A stretch of 64,000 bases of DNA from Ianthella basta (GCA_964019415.1 OZ025869.1:79501-143500); one strand, 5' to 3'; positions 15,500-30,138 are shown, counted from the first letter of the stretch. Numbers and translations: made by a program. Notes: generated from the letters alone by a model not told the origin.

Positions 15500-16560
15500 T
15501 ATCTTGCCAAATCTTGCCGAATCTTACCTTGTCATATCTTGCCAAATCTTGCCAAATTTTACCTTGTCATATCTTGCCAAATCTTGCCAAATCTTACCTT
15601 GTCATATCTTGCCTAATCTTGCCTAATATTACTTTTTCATATCTTGCCAAATCTTGCTTAGTCTTACCTTGTCATATCTTGCCAAATCTTGCCAAATCGT
15701 ACCTTGTCGTATCTCACTAAATCTTGCCTAATCTTGCCAAATCTTGACTAATCTTACCCTGACATATCTTACCAAATCTTGCCAAATCTTACCTTGTCAT
15801 ATCTTACCAAATTTTGCTTAATCTTACCTTCTTATATCTTGCCAAATCTTGCCTAATCTTACCTTGTCATATCTTGCCTAATCTTGCCAAATTCTACCTT
15901 GTCATATCTTGCCAAATCTTTCCGAATCTTACTTTGTCATATGTTTCCAAATCTTGCCTAATCTTGCCAAATCTTACCTTGTCATATCTCGCCAAATCTT
16001 GCTAAATCTTGTCAAATCTTATCTTGTCATATCTCGCCAAATCTTGCCAAATCTTGCCAAATCTTACCTTGTCATATCTTGCCAAATCTTGCCAAATCTT
16101 ACTCTTTCATATCTTGCCAAATCTTGCCAAATCTTACCTTGTCATATCTTGCCAAATTTTGCCAAATCTTACCTTGTCACATCTTGCCAAATCTTACCTC
16201 ATCTTACTTTTTCATATCATGCCAAATCCTGCTTAATCTTACCTTCTCGTATCTTGCCAAATCTTGCCAAATCTTACCTTGTCAGATCTCGCCAAATTTT
16301 GCCTAATCTTGCCAAATCTTACCTTGTCATATCTTGCCAAATCTTGCCGAATCTTACCTTGTCACATCTTGCAAAATCTTAACTTGTCATATATTACCAA
16401 ATCTTGCTTAATCTTACCTTGTCATATCTTGCCAAATCTTGCCAAATCTTATCTTGTCATATCTTGCCAAATCTTGCCAAATCTTACCTTATCATATCTT
16501 GCCAAATCTTGCCAAATCTTACCTTGTCATATCTTGCCAAATCTTGCCTAATCTTACCTT
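15500..16560 (+). repeat. Third, internally deleted copy of the 2.16-kb repeat
   Basis: Segments match 14110-14316 (offset 1404), then 14529 onward (offset 1380), then 14919 onward (offset 1345). The stepwise drop in offset shows successive small deletions. Only one copy of the 280-bp nested segment is present. Confidence 0.75.
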
Positions 16561-19025
16561 GTCTTATCTAGCCTAATCTTACCAAATCTTACCTTGTCAT
16601 ATCTTGCCAAATCTTGCCGAATCTTACCTTGTCATATCTTGACAAATCTTGCCAAATTTTACCTTGTCATATTTTGCCAAATCTTGCCAAATCTTATCTT
16701 GTCATATCTTGCCAAATCTTACCTAATTTTACCTTGTAATATCTTGCCAAATTTTGCCTAATCTAACTTTTTCATATCTTTCCAAATCTTGCTTAACCTT
16801 ACCTTGTCATAACATGCCAAATCTTGCCAAATCATACCTTGTCATATCTTGCCAAATCTTGCCTAATCTTACTTTTTCAAATCTTGCCAAATCTTGCTTA
16901 ATCTTACCTTGTCATATCTTGCCAAATCTTGCCAAATCCTACCTTGTCATATCTAGCCAAATCTTGCCAAATCTTACCTTGTCATATCTTACCAAATCTA
17001 GCTTAATCTTACCTTGTCATATCTTGCCAAATCTTGCCAAATCTCACCTTGTCATATCTAGCCAAATCTTGCCAAATATTACCTTGTCATATCTTGCCAA
17101 ATCTTGCCTAATGTTACCTTGTCACATCTTGCAAAATCTTAACTTGTCATATATTACCAAATCTTGCTTAATCTTACCTTGTCATATCTTGCCAAATCTT
17201 GCCAAATCTTACCTTGCCATATCTTGCCTAATCTTGCCTAATCTTACCTTCAGTTGTCATATCTTGCCTAATCTTGCCAAATCTTACCTTGTCATATGTT
17301 GCTAAATCTTGCTTAATCTTACCTTGTCATATCTAACCAAATCTTGCCAAATCTACCTTGTCATATCTTTCCAAATCTTGCCTAATCTTACTTTTTCATA
17401 TTTTGCAAAATCTTACTTTATCTTACCTTGTCATATCTTGCCAAATCTTGCCAAATCTTACCTTGTCATATGTTGCCAAATCTTGTTAAATCTTACCTTG
17501 TCATATCTTACCAAATCTTGCTTAATCTACCTTGTCATTTCTTGCCAAGTCTTGCCAAATCTTACCTTGTCATATCTTGCCAAATCTTACCTAAACTTAC
17601 TTTTTCATATCTTGCCAAATCTTGACTAATCTTACCTTGTCATATCTTGCCTAATCTTGCCAAATCTTGCCGAATCTTACCTTGCCATATCTTTCCAAAT
17701 CTTGCCAAATCTTGCCAAATCTTATCTTGTCATATTTTGCCTAATCTTGCCAAATCTTGCCTTGTCATATCTTGCAAATCTTGCCAAATATTACCTTGTC
17801 ATATCTTGCCATATCTTGCCAAATATTACCTTGTCATATCTTGCCAAATCTTGCCAAATATTACCTTGTCATATCTTAACAAATCTTTTTAAATCTTACC
17901 TTGTCATATCTTGCCAAATCTTGCCAAATCTTATCTTGTCATATCTTGCCAAATCTTGCCAAATCTTATCTTGTCATATCTTGCCAAATCTTGCCAAATA
18001 TTACCTTATCATATCTTGCCAAATCTTGCCAAATCTTACCTTGTCATATCTTGCCAAATCTTGCCTAATCTTACCTTGTCTTATCTAGCCTAATCTTACC
18101 AAATCTTACCTTGTCATATCTTGCCAAATCTTGCCGAATCTTACCTTGTCATATCTTGCCAAATCTTGCCAAATTTTACCTTGTCATATTTTGCCAAATC
18201 TTGCCAAATCTTATCTTGTCATATATTGCCAAATCTTACCTAATTTTACCTTGTAATATCTTGCCAAATTTTGCCTAATCTAACTTTTTCATATCTTTCC
18301 AAATCTTGCTTAACCTTACCTTGTCATATCATGCCAAATCTTGCCAAATCATACCTTGTCATATCTTGCCAAATCTTGCCTAATCTTACTTTTTCAAATC
18401 TTGCCAAATCTTGCTTAATCTTACCTTGTCATATCTTGCCAAATCTTGCCAAATCCTACCTTGTCAGATCTAGCCAAATCTTGCCAAATCTTACCTTGTC
18501 ATATCTTACCAAATCTAGCTTAATCTTACCTTGTCATATCTTGCCATATCTTGCCAAATCTCACCTTGTCATATCTAGCCAAATCTTGCCAAATATTGCC
18601 TTGTCATATCTTGCCAAATCTTGCCTAATGTTACCTTGTCACATCTTGCAAAATCTTAACTTGTCATATATTACCAAATCTTACTTAATCTTACCTTGTC
18701 ATATCTTGCCAAATCTTGCCAAATCTTACCTTGCCATATCTTGCCTAATCTTGCCTAATCTTACCTTCAGTTGTCATATCTTGCCTAATCTTGCCAAATC
18801 TTACCTTGTCATATGTTGCTAAATCTTGCTTAATCTTACCTTGTCATATCTAACCAAATCTTGCCAAATCTACCTTGTCATATCTTTCCAAATCTTGCCT
18901 AATCTTACTTTTTCATATTTTGCCAAATCTTACTTTATCTTACCTTGTCATATCTTGCCAAATCTTGCCAAATCTTACCTTGTCATATGTTGCCAAATCT
19001 TGTTAAATCTTACCTTGTCATATCT
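16420..19025 (+). repeat. 1517-bp offset duplication in family A
   Basis: Positions 16420-17508 are repeated at about 17937-19025. Shared markers include TCTTATCTAGCC (16562 and 18079), ACCTTCAGTTGTCAT and ATGTTGCTAAATC. After 17508 similarity resumes at a larger offset (about 1620, later about 1900), showing insertions in the second copy. Confidence 0.83.
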
Positions 19026-19799
19026 TGCCAAATCTTGACTAATCTTACCTTGTCATATCTTGCAAAATCTTGCCAAATCTTACCTTTTGCATATCTTGCC
19101 AAATCTTGCCAAATCTTACCTTGTCATATCTTACCAAATCTTGCTTAATCTACCTTGTCATATGTTGCCAAGTCTTGCCAAATCTTACCTTGTCATATCT
19201 TGCCAAATCTTACCTAAACTTACTTTTTCATATCTTGCCAAATCTTGACTAATCTTACCTTGTCATATCTTACCAAATCTTGCCGAATATTACCTTGTCA
19301 TATCTTGCCAAATCTTGCCAATTCTTAACTTGTCATTTCTTACCAAATCTTGCTTAATCTTTCCTTGTCATATCTTGCCAAATCTTGACTAATCTTACCT
19401 TGTCATATCTTGCCAAATCTTGCTTAATCTTACTTTTTCATATCTTACCAAATCTTGCCAAATATTACTTTGTCATTCCTTGCCAAATCTTGCCAAATCT
19501 TACCTTGTCATATCTTGCCAAATCTTGCTTAATCTTACCTTGTCATATCTTGCCTAATCTTGCCAAATCTTGCCGAATCTTACCTTGCCATATCTTTCCA
19601 AATCTTTCCAAATCTTGCCAAATCTTATCTTGTCATATTTTGCCTAATCTTGCCAAATCTTGCCTTGTCATATCTTGCAAATCTTGCCAAATATTACCTT
19701 GTCATGTCTTGCCATATCTTGCCAAATATTACCTTGTCATATCTTGCGAAATCTTGCCAAATATTACCTTGTCATATCTTAACAAATTTTTTAAATCTT

Positions 19800-20620
19800 A
19801 CCTTGTCATATCTTGCCAAATCTTGACTAATCTTACCTTGTCATATCTTGCCAAATCTTGCCAAATCTTACCTTTTGCATATCTTGCCAAATCTTGCCAA
19901 ATCTTACCTTGTCATATCTTACCAAATCTTGCTTAATCTTACCTTGTCATATCTTACCAAGTCTTGCCAAATCTTACCTTGTCATATCTTGCCAAATCTT
20001 ACCTAATCTTACTTTTTCATATCTTGCCAAATCTTGACTAATCTTACCTTGTCATATCTTGCCAAATCTTGCCGAATATTACCTTGTCATATCTTGCCAA
20101 ATCTTGCCAATTCTTAACTTGTCATTTCTTACCAAATCTTCCTTAATCTTTCCTTGTCATATCTTGCCAAATCTTGACTAATCTTACCTTGTCATATCTT
20201 GCCATATCTTGCTTAATCTTACTTTTTCATATCTTACCTAATCTTGCCAAATATTACTTTGTCATATCTTACTAAATCTAGCTTAATCTTACCTTGTCAT
20301 ATCTTGCCAAATCTAGCCAAATATTACCTTGCCATATCTTGCGAAATCTTGCCAAATATTACCTTGTCATATCTTAACAAATCTTGCCAAATCTTACCAT
20401 GTCATATCTTGCCAAATCTTTCTTAATCTTGCTTAATCTTACCTCGTCATATCTTGCCAAATCTGGCCAAATCTTATCTTGTCATATCTCGCTAAATCTT
20501 GCCTAATCTTGCCAATTCTTAGCTTTTCATATCTTGCCAAATCTAGCCTAATCTTACTTTTTCATATGTTGCCAAATGTTGCCAAATCTTACCTTGTCAT
20601 ATCTTGCCAAATCTTGCCAA
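19800..20620 (+). repeat. Higher-order repeat, first copy (pairs with 22284-23094)
   Basis: The segment starts with the rare ACCTTTTGCATATC unit and includes GTCATTTCTTACC and CTTTCCTTGTC variants. It matches the 22.3-kb copy at offset 2484, dropping to 2474 after one decamer is lost in the second copy. Confidence 0.8.
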
Positions 20621-22283
20621 ATCTTACCTGCCATATCTTGCCAAATCTTGCCAAATCTTACCTTGTCATATCTTGCCAATTCTTGCCTAATCTAATTTTT
20701 TCATATCTTTCCAAATCTTGCTTAACCTTACCTTGTCATATCTTGCCAAATCTTGCCAAATCTTACCTTGTCACATCTTGCAAAATCTTGCCTAATCTTA
20801 CTTTTTCAAATCTTGCCAAATCTAGCTTAATCTTACCTTGTCATATCTTGCCAAATCTTGCCAAATCTTACCTTGTCATATCTTGCCAAATCTTGCCAAA
20901 TCGTACCTTGTCGTATCTCACCAAATCTTGCCAAATCTTACCTTGTCATATCTTGACAAATCTTGACTAATCTTACCTTGACATATCTTACCAAATCTTG
21001 CTTAATCTTACCTTGTCATATATTGCCAAATCTTGCCTAATCTCACCTTGTCATATCTTGCCTAATCTTGCCAAATTCTACCTTGTCATATCTTGCCAAA
21101 TCTTTCCAAATCTTACTTTGTCATATGTTTCCAAATCTTGCCTAATCTTGCCAAATCTTACCTTATCATATCTTGCCAAATCTTGCCAAATCTTACCTTG
21201 TCATATCTCGCCAAATCTAGCCAAATCTTGTCAAATCTTATCTTGTCATATCTCGCCAAATCTTGCCAAATCTTGCCAAATCTTACCTTGTCATATCTTG
21301 CCAAATCTTGCCTAATCTTACTCTTTCATATCTTGCCAAATCTTGCCAAATCTTACCTTGTCATATCTTGCCATATTTTGCCAAATCTTTCCTCATCTTA
21401 CTTTTTCATATCTTGCCAAATCCTGCTTAATCTTACCTTTTTGTATCTTGCCAAATCTTGCCAAATCTTACCTTGTCAGATCTCGCCAAATCTTGCCTAA
21501 TCTTGCCAAATCTTACCTTGTCATATCTTGCCAAATCTTGCTGAATCTTACCTTGTCACATCTTGCAAAATCTTAACTTGGCATATATTACTAAATCTTG
21601 CTTAATCTTACCTTGTCATATCTTGCCAAATCTTACCTAATTTTACCTTGTCATATCTTGCCAAATTTTGTCTAATCTAACTTTTTCATATCTTTCCAAA
21701 TCTTGCTTAACCTTACCTTGTCATATCATGCCAAATCTTGCCAAATCTTACCTTGTCATATCTTGCCAAATCTTGCCTAATCTTACTTTTTAAATCTTGC
21801 CAAATCTTGCTTAATCTTACTCTTTCATATCGTGCCAAATCTTGCCAAATCTTACCTTGTCATATTTTGCCAAATTTGGCCAAATCTTTCCTCATCTTAC
21901 TTTTTCATATCTTGCCAAATCCTGCTTAATCTTACCTTCTCGTATCTTGCCAAATCTTGCCAAATCTTACCTTGTCAGATCTCGCCAAATCTTGCCTAAT
22001 CTTGCCAAATCTTACCTTGTCATATCTTGCCAAATCTTGCTGAATCTTACCTTGTCACATCTTGCAAAATCTTAACTTGTCATATATTACCAAATCTTGC
22101 TTAATCTTACCTTGTCATATCTTGCCAAATCTTGCCAAATCTTATCTTGTCATATCTTGCCAAATCTTGCCAAATATTACCTTATCATATCTAGCCAAAT
22201 CTTGCCAAATCTTACCTTGTCATATCTTGCCAAATCTTGCCTAATCTTACCTTGTCATATCTAGCCTAATCTCACCAAATCTT

Positions 22284-23094
22284 ACCTTGTCATATCTTGC
22301 CAAATCTTGACTAATCTTACCTTGTCATATCTTGCCAAATCTTGCCAAATCTTACCTTTTGCATATCTTGCCAAATCTTACCTTGTCATATCTTACCAAA
22401 TCTTGCTTAATCTTACCTTGTCATATCTTTCCAAGTCTTGCCAAATCTTACCTTGTCATATCTTGCCAAATCTTACCTAAACTTACTTTTTCATATCTTG
22501 GCAAATCTTGACTAATCTTACCTTGTCATATCTTGCCAAATCTTGCCGAATATTACCTTGTCATATCTTGCCAAATCTTGCCAATTCTTAACTTGTCATT
22601 TCTTACCAAATCTTGCTTAATCTTTCCTTGTCATATCTTGCCAAATCTTGACTAATCTTACCTTGTCATATCTTGCCATATCTTGCTTAATCTTACTTTT
22701 TCATATTTTACCTAATCTTGCCAAATATTACTTTGTCATATCTTACTAAATCTAGCTTAATCTTACCTTGTCATATCTTGCCAAATCTTGCCAAATATTA
22801 CCTTGCCATATCTTGCGAAATCTTGCCAAACATTACCTTGTCATATCTTAACAAATCTTGCCAAATCTTACCATGTCATATCTTGCCAAATCTTTCTTAA
22901 TCTTGCTTAATCTTATCTCGTCATACCTTGCCAAATCTGGCCAAATCTTACCTTGTCATATCTCGCTAAATCTTGCCTAATCTTGCCAATTCTTAGCTTT
23001 TCATATCTTGCCAAATCTAGCCTAATCTTACTTTTTCATATCTTGCCAAATCTTGCCAAATCTTACCTTGCCATATCTTGCCAAATCTTGCCAA
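22284..23094 (+). repeat. Higher-order repeat, second copy (pairs with 19800-20620)
   Basis: This copy carries the same variants in the same order as the segment near 19.8 kb, minus one decamer near 22380. Confidence 0.8.
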
Positions 23095-24100
23095 ATCTTA
23101 CCTTGTCACATCTTGCAAAATCTTGCCTAATCTTACTTTTTCAAATCTTGCCAAATCTAGCTTAATCTTACCTTGTCATATCTTGTCAAATCTTGCCAAA
23201 TCTTACCTTGTCATATCTTGCCAAATCTTGCCAAATCTTACCTTGTCATATCTTGCCAAATCTAGCTTAATCTTACCTTGTCATATCTTGCCAAATCTTG
23301 CCAAATCTTACCTTGTCATATCTTGCCAAATCTTGCCAAATCTTACCTTGTCATATCTTACCAAATCTAGCTTAATCTTACCTTGTCATATCTTGCCAAA
23401 TCTTGCCAAATCTTACCTTGTTATATCTTGCCTAATCTTGCCTAATATTACTTTTTCATATCTTGCCAAATCTTGCTTAGTCTTACCTTGTCATATCTTG
23501 CCAAATCTTGCCAAATCGTACCTTGTCGTATCTCACCAAATCTTGCCTAATCTTGCCAAATCTTACCTTGTCATATCTTGCCAAATCTTGCCAAATCTTG
23601 TCAAATCTTATCTTGTCATATCTCGCCAAATCTTGCCAAATCTTGCCTTGTCATATCTTGCCAAATCTTGCCTAATCTTACTCTTTCATATCTTGCCAAA
23701 TCTTGCCAAATCTTACCTTGTCACATCTTGCAAAATCTTGCCTAATCTTACTTATTCAAATCTTGCCAAATCTAGCTTAATCTTACCTTGTCATATCTTG
23801 CCAAATCTTGCCAAATCTTACCTTGTCATATCTTGCCAAATCTTGCCAAATCTTACCTTGTCATATCTTACCAAATCTAGCTTAATCTTACCTTGTCATA
23901 TCTTGCCAAATCTTGCCAAATCTTACCTTGTTATATCTTGCCTAATCTTGCCTAATATTACTTTTTCATATCTTGCCAAATCTTGCTTAGTCTTACCTTG
24001 TCATATCTTGCCAAATCTTGCCAAATCGTACCTTGTCGTATCTCACCAAATCTTGCCTAATCTTGCCAAATCTTACCTTGTCATATCTTGACAAATCTTG
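23070..24100 (+). repeat. 510-615 bp offset duplication in family A
   Basis: CCTTGTCACATCTTGC at 23101 recurs at 23716 (offset 615). The rare TTATATCTTGCC at 23421 recurs at 23931 (offset 510). The difference of 105 bp equals exactly three 35-bp units lost from the second copy. Confidence 0.82.
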
Positions 24101-25389
24101 ACTAATCTTACTTTGACATATCTTACCAAATCTTACCAAATCTTACCTTGTCATATCTTGCCAAATCTTGCCTAATCTTACCTTGTCATATCTTGCCTAA
24201 TCTTGCCAAATTCTACCTTGTCATATCTTGCCAAATCTTTCCGAATCTTACTTTGTCATATGTTTCCAAATCTTGCCTAATCTTGCCAAATCTTACCTTG
24301 TCATATCTTGCCAAATCTTGCCAAATCTTACCTTGTCATATCTTGCCAAATCTTGCCAAATCTTGTCAAATCTTATCTTGTCATATCTCGCCAAATCTTG
24401 TCAAATCTTACCTTGTCATATCTTGCCAAATCTTGCCTAATCTTACTCTTTCATATCTTGCCAAATCTTGCCAAATCTTACCTTGTCATATCTTGCCATA
24501 TTTTGCCAAATCTTTCCTCATCTTACTTTTTCATATCTTGCCAAATCCTGCTTAATCTTACCTTCTCGTATCTTGCCAAATCTTGCCAAATCTTACCTTG
24601 TCAGATCTCGCCAAATCTTGCCTAATCTTGCCAAATCTTACCTTGTCATATCTTGCCAAATCTTGCTGAATCTTACCTTGTCACATCTTGCAAAATCTTA
24701 ACTTGTCATATATTACCAAATCTTGCTTAATCTTACCTTGTCATATCTTGCCAAATCTTACCTAATTTTACCTTGTCATATCTTGCCAAATTTTGCCTAA
24801 TCTAACTTTTTCATATCTTTCCAAATCTTGCTTAACCTTACCTTGTCATATCATGCCAAATCTTGCCAAATCTTACCTTGTCATATCTTGCCAAATCTTG
24901 CCTAATCTTACTTTTTCAAATCTTGCCAAATCTTGCTTAATCTTACCTTGTCATATCTTGCCAAATCTTGCCAAATCTTACCTTGTCATATCTAGGAAAA
25001 TCTTGCCAAATCTTACCTTGTCATATCTTACCAAATCTAGCTTAATCTTACCTTGTCATATCTTGCCGAATCTTGCCAAATCTTACCATGTCATATCTTG
25101 CCTAATCTTGCCTAATATTACTTTTTCATATCTTGCCAAATCTTGCTTAGTCCTACCTTGTCATATCTTGCCAAATCTTGCAAAATCTTACCTTGTCGTA
25201 TCTCGCCAAATCTTGCCTAATCTTGCCAAATCTTACCTTGTCATATCTTGACAAATCTTGGCTAACCTTACCTTGTCATATCTTGCCAAATCTTGCCAAA
25301 TCTTACCTTGTCATATCTTACCAAATCTTGCTTAATCTTACCTTCTCATATCTTGCCAAATCTTGCCTAATCTTACCTTGTCATATCTT

Positions 25390-26960
25390 GCCTAATCTTG
25401 CCTAATCTTACTTTGTCATATCTTGCCAAATATTGCCATATCTTACCTTGTCATATCTTGCCAAATCTTGCCAAATCTTACATTGCCATATCTTGCCAAA
25501 TCTTGCCAAATCTTACTTTGTCATATCCTGCCAAATCTTGCCAAATCTTACCTTTTCATATATTGCCAAATCTTGCCAAATATTACCTGTCATATCCTGC
25601 CAAATCTTGCTTTATCTTACCTTGCCAGATCTTGCAAAATCTTGCAAAATCTTACCTCGTCATATCTTGCCAAATCTTACGTGGTCATATCTAGCTAAAT
25701 CTTGCCAAATCGTACCTTGTCATATCTTGCCAAATCTTGCTAAATCTTGCCAAATCCAACTTTGTCACATCTTGCCAGATCTTACCTTGTCGAATCTTGC
25801 CAAATCTTACCTTGTCATATCTTGCCAAATCTTGCCAAATCTTACCTTGTCATATTTTGCCAAATTATGCCTAATCTTACTTTGTCATATCGTGCCAAAT
25901 CTTGCCAAATCTTACTTTGTCATATCTTGCTAAATCTTGCCAATTCTTACTTTTTCATATCTTGCCAAATCTTGACAAATATTACCTTGTCATATCCTGC
26001 CAAATCTTGCCTTATCTTACCTTACCATATCTTGCAATATCTTGCAAAATCTTACCTCATAATATCTTGCAAAATCTTACCTTGTCATATCTTGCCAGAT
26101 CTTACCTTGTCGTATCTTGCCAAATCTTACGTGGTCATATCTTGCTAAATCTTGCCAAATCTTACTTTGTCATATCTTGCCAAATCTTGCTAAATCTTGC
26201 CAAATCCAACTTTGTCATATCTTGCCAAATCTTGCCAAATCTTACTTTGTCATATTTTGCCAAATCTTGCCAAATCTTACCTTGTCATATCTTGCCAAAC
26301 CTTACCAAATCTTACCTTGTCATATCTTGCCAAATCTTGCCAAATCTTACCTTGTCATATCTTGCCAAATCTTGCCTAATCTTGCAAAATCTTACCTTGT
26401 CATATCTTGCTAAATCTTGCCAAATCCAACTTTGTCATATCTTGCCAAATCTTGCCATATCTTACTTTGTCATATTATGCCAAATCTTGCCAAAACTTAG
26501 CTTGTCATATCTTGCCAAACCTTACCAAATCTTACCTTGTCATATCATGCCAGATCTTACCTCGCCATATCTTGCCAGATCATACCTTGTCGTATCTTGC
26601 CAAATCATACCTTGTCATATCTTGCCAAATCGTACTTTGTCATATCTTGCCAAATCTTGCCAAATCTTACCTTGTCATATCTTGCCAAATCATGACTAAT
26701 CTTACCTTGTCATATCTTGCTTAATCTTACTAAATCTTACATTGTCATATATTGCCAAATCTTGCCAAATCTTACCTTGTCATATTTTGCCAAATCTTGC
26801 CCAATCCTACTTTGTCATATCTTGCCTAATCTTGGCCAATCTTACCTTGTCATATCTTGCCAAATCTTGCCAAATCTCACCTTGTCATATCTTGCCAAAT
26901 CTTGCCAAATATTACCTTGTCATATCTAGCCAAATCTTGCCAGATCTTACCTTGCCATAT
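25390..26960 (+). repeat. Divergent family A subarray
   Basis: This stretch still follows the 35-bp plan but uses variants rare elsewhere: AATCCAACTTTGTCA near 25753, 26203 and 26423, TTACGTGGTCATATC near 25678 and 26128, and CCAGATCTTACC. Spacings of 450 and 220 bp indicate its own higher-order structure. ACTTTTTCAT units are nearly absent. Confidence 0.7.
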
Positions 26961-27049
26961 CTTGCCTAATCTTGCCTAATCTTACCTTCAGTTGTCATAT
27001 CTTGCCTAATCTTGCCAAATCTTACCTTGTCGTATCTTGCCAAATCTTG

Positions 27050-28560
27050 CTAAATCTTACCTTGTCATATCTTGCCAAATCTTGCCAGATCTTACTTTTC
27101 ATATGTTGCTAAATCTTGCTTAATCTTACCTTGTCATATCTAACCAAATCTTGCCAAATCTACCTTGTCATATCTTTCTAAATCTTGCCTAATCTTACTT
27201 TTTCATATTTTGCCAAATCTTACTTTTTCTTACCTTGTCATATCTTCCCAAATCTTGCCAAATCTTACCTTGTCATATGTTGCCATATCTTGTTAAATCT
27301 TACCTTGTCATATCTTGCCAAATCTTGACTAATCTTACCTTGTCATATCTTGCCGAATCTTGCCAAATCTTACCTTATCATATCTTACCAAATCTTGCTT
27401 AATCTTACCTTGTCATATCTTGCCAAGTCTTGCCAAATCTTACCTTGTCATATCTTGCCAAATCTTGACTGATCTTACCTTGTCATATCTTGCCAAATCT
27501 TACCGAATATATATTACCTTGTCATATCTTGCCAAATCTTGCCAATTCTTAACTTGTCATTTCTTACCAAATCTTGCTTAATCTTTCCTTGTCATATCTT
27601 GCCAAATCTTGACTAATCTTACCTTGTCATATCTTGCCAAATCTTGCTTAATCTTACTTTTTCATATCTTACCTAATCTTGCCAAATATTACTTTGTCAT
27701 TCCTTGCCAAATCTTGCCAAATCTTTCCTTGTCATATCTTGCCAAATCTTGCTTAATCTTACCTTGTCATATCTTGCCTAATCTTGCCAAATCTTGCCGA
27801 ATTTTACCTTGCCATATCTTTCCAAATCTTGCCAAATCTTGCCAAATCTTATCTTGTCATATTTAGCCTAATCTTGCCAAATCTTACCTTGTCATATCTT
27901 GCAAATCTTGCCAAATATTACCTTGTCATATCTTGCCATATCTTGCCAAATATTACCTTGTCATATCTTGCGAAATCTTGCCAAATATTACCTTGTCATA
28001 TCTTGCGAAATCTTGCCAAATATTACCTTGTCATATCTTAACAAATCTTGCCAAATCTTACCTTGTCATATCTTGCCAAATCTTGCTTAATCTTGCTTAA
28101 TCTTACCTCGTCATATCTTGCCAAATCTTGCCAAATCTTACTTTGTCATATCTCGCTAAATCTTGCCTAATCTTGTCAAATCTTACCTTGTCATATCTTG
28201 CCAAATCTTGCCAAATCTTACCTTTTCATATCTTGCCAAATCTTGCCAAATCTTACCTTGTCATATCTTGCCAAATCTTGCCAAATCTTACTTTGCCATA
28301 TCTTGCCAAATCTTGCCAAATCTTACCTTGTCATATCTTGCCAATTCTTGCCTAATCTAACTTTTTCATATCTTTCCAAATCTTGCTTAACCTTACCTTG
28401 TCATATCTTGCCAAATCTTGCCAAATCTTACCTTGTCTTACCTTGCCAAATCTTGCCTAATCTTACCTTGTCATATTTTGCCAAATCTTGCCAAATCTTA
28501 CCTTGTCATATCTTGCCAAATCTTGCCAAATCTTACCTTGTCATATCTTACCAAATCTAG
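27050..28560 (+). repeat. Module M1, copy 1
   Basis: This is a family A higher-order module with ordered markers: CTTTTCATATGTTGC, CATTCCTTGCC, CATATTTAGCC, a short CTTGCAAATCTTGCC unit and CCTTGTCTTACC. It recurs at 32450, 34000 and 35590. The first two copies pair at offset 5396, rising to 5463 after an insertion. Confidence 0.78.
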
Positions 28561-28699
28561 CTTAATCTTACTTTGTCATATCTTGCCAAATCTTGCCAAA
28601 TATTACCTTGACATATCTTGCGAAATCTTGCCAAATATTACCTTGTCATATCTTAACAAATCTTGCCAAATCTTATCTTGTCATAGCTTGCCAAATCTT

Positions 28700-30138
28700 G
28701 CTTAATCTTGCTTAATCTTACCTCGTCATATCTTGCCAAATCTTGCCAAATCTAACCTTGTCATATCTCGCTAAATCTAGCCTAATCTTACCAAATCTTA
28801 CCTTGTCATATCTTGCCAAATCTAGCCTAAGCTTACTTTTTCAAATCTTGCCAAATCTTGCCAAATCTTACCTTGTCATATCTTGCCAAATCTTGCCAAA
28901 TCTTATCTTGTTATATCTTGCCAAATCTTGCCTAATCTTACCTTGTCATATCTTGCTTAATCTTGCCATATCTTGCCTAATCTTACCTTGCCATATCTTG
29001 CCAAATCTTGCCAAATCTTACCTTGTCATATCTTGCCAATTCTTGCCTAATCTAACTTTTTCATATCTTTCCAAATCTTGCTTAACCTTACCTTGTCATA
29101 TCTTGCTAAATCTTACCAAATCTTACCTTGTCATATCTTGCCAAATCTTACCTAATCTTACTTTTTCACATCTTGCCAAATCTAGCTTAATCTTACCTTG
29201 TCATATCTTGCCAAATCTTGCCAAATCTTACCTTGTCATATCTTGCCAAATCTTACCTTGTCATATCTTACCAAATCTAGCTTAATCTTACTTTGTCATA
29301 TCTTGCCAAATCTTGCCAAATATTACCTTGTCATATCTTGCGAAATCTTGCCAAATTTTACCTTGTCATATCTGAACAAATCTTGCCAAATCTTACCGTG
29401 TCATATCTTGCCAAATCTTCATTAATCTTGCTTAATCTTACCTCGTCATATCTTGCCAAATCTTGCCAAATCTAACCTTGTCATATCTCGCTAAATCTAG
29501 CCTAATCTTACCAAATCTTACCTTGTCATATCTTGCCAAATCTAGCCTAAGCTTACTTTTTCAAATCTTGCCAAATCTTGCCAAATCTTACCTTGTCATA
29601 TCTTGCCAAATCTTGCCAAATCTTATCTTGTTATATCTTGCCAAATCTTGCCTAATCTTACCTTGTCATATCTTGCTTAATCTTGCCATATCTTGCCTAA
29701 TCTTACCTTGCCATATCTTGCCAAATCTTGCCAAATCTTACCTTGTCATATCTTGCCAATTCTTGCCTAATCTAACTTTTTCATATCTTTCCAAATCTTG
29801 CTTAACCTTACCTTGTCATATCTTGCTAAATCTTACCAAATCTTACCTTGTCATATCTTGCCAAATCTTACCTAATCTTACTTTTTCACATCTTGCCAAA
29901 TCTAGCTTAATCTTACCTTGTCATATCTTGCCAAATCTTGCCAAATCTTACCTTGTCATATCTTGCCAAATCTTACCTTGTCATATCTTACCAAATCTAG
30001 CTTAATCTTACTTTGTCATATCTTGCCAAATCTTGCCAAATATTACCTTGTCATATCTTGCGAAATCTTGCCAAATTTTACCTTGTCATATCTGAACAAA
30101 TCTTGCCAAATCTTACCGTGTCATATCTTGCCAAATCT
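28700..30138 (+). repeat. 720-bp tandem duplication
   Basis: Positions from about 28700 to 29418 repeat at 29420-30138 with offset 720 and virtually no differences. Shared rare forms include CTAAGCTTACTTTTTC, TTGTTATATC and TATCTGAACAAATC. A related but shortened copy lies at 36780-37400. Confidence 0.9.
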
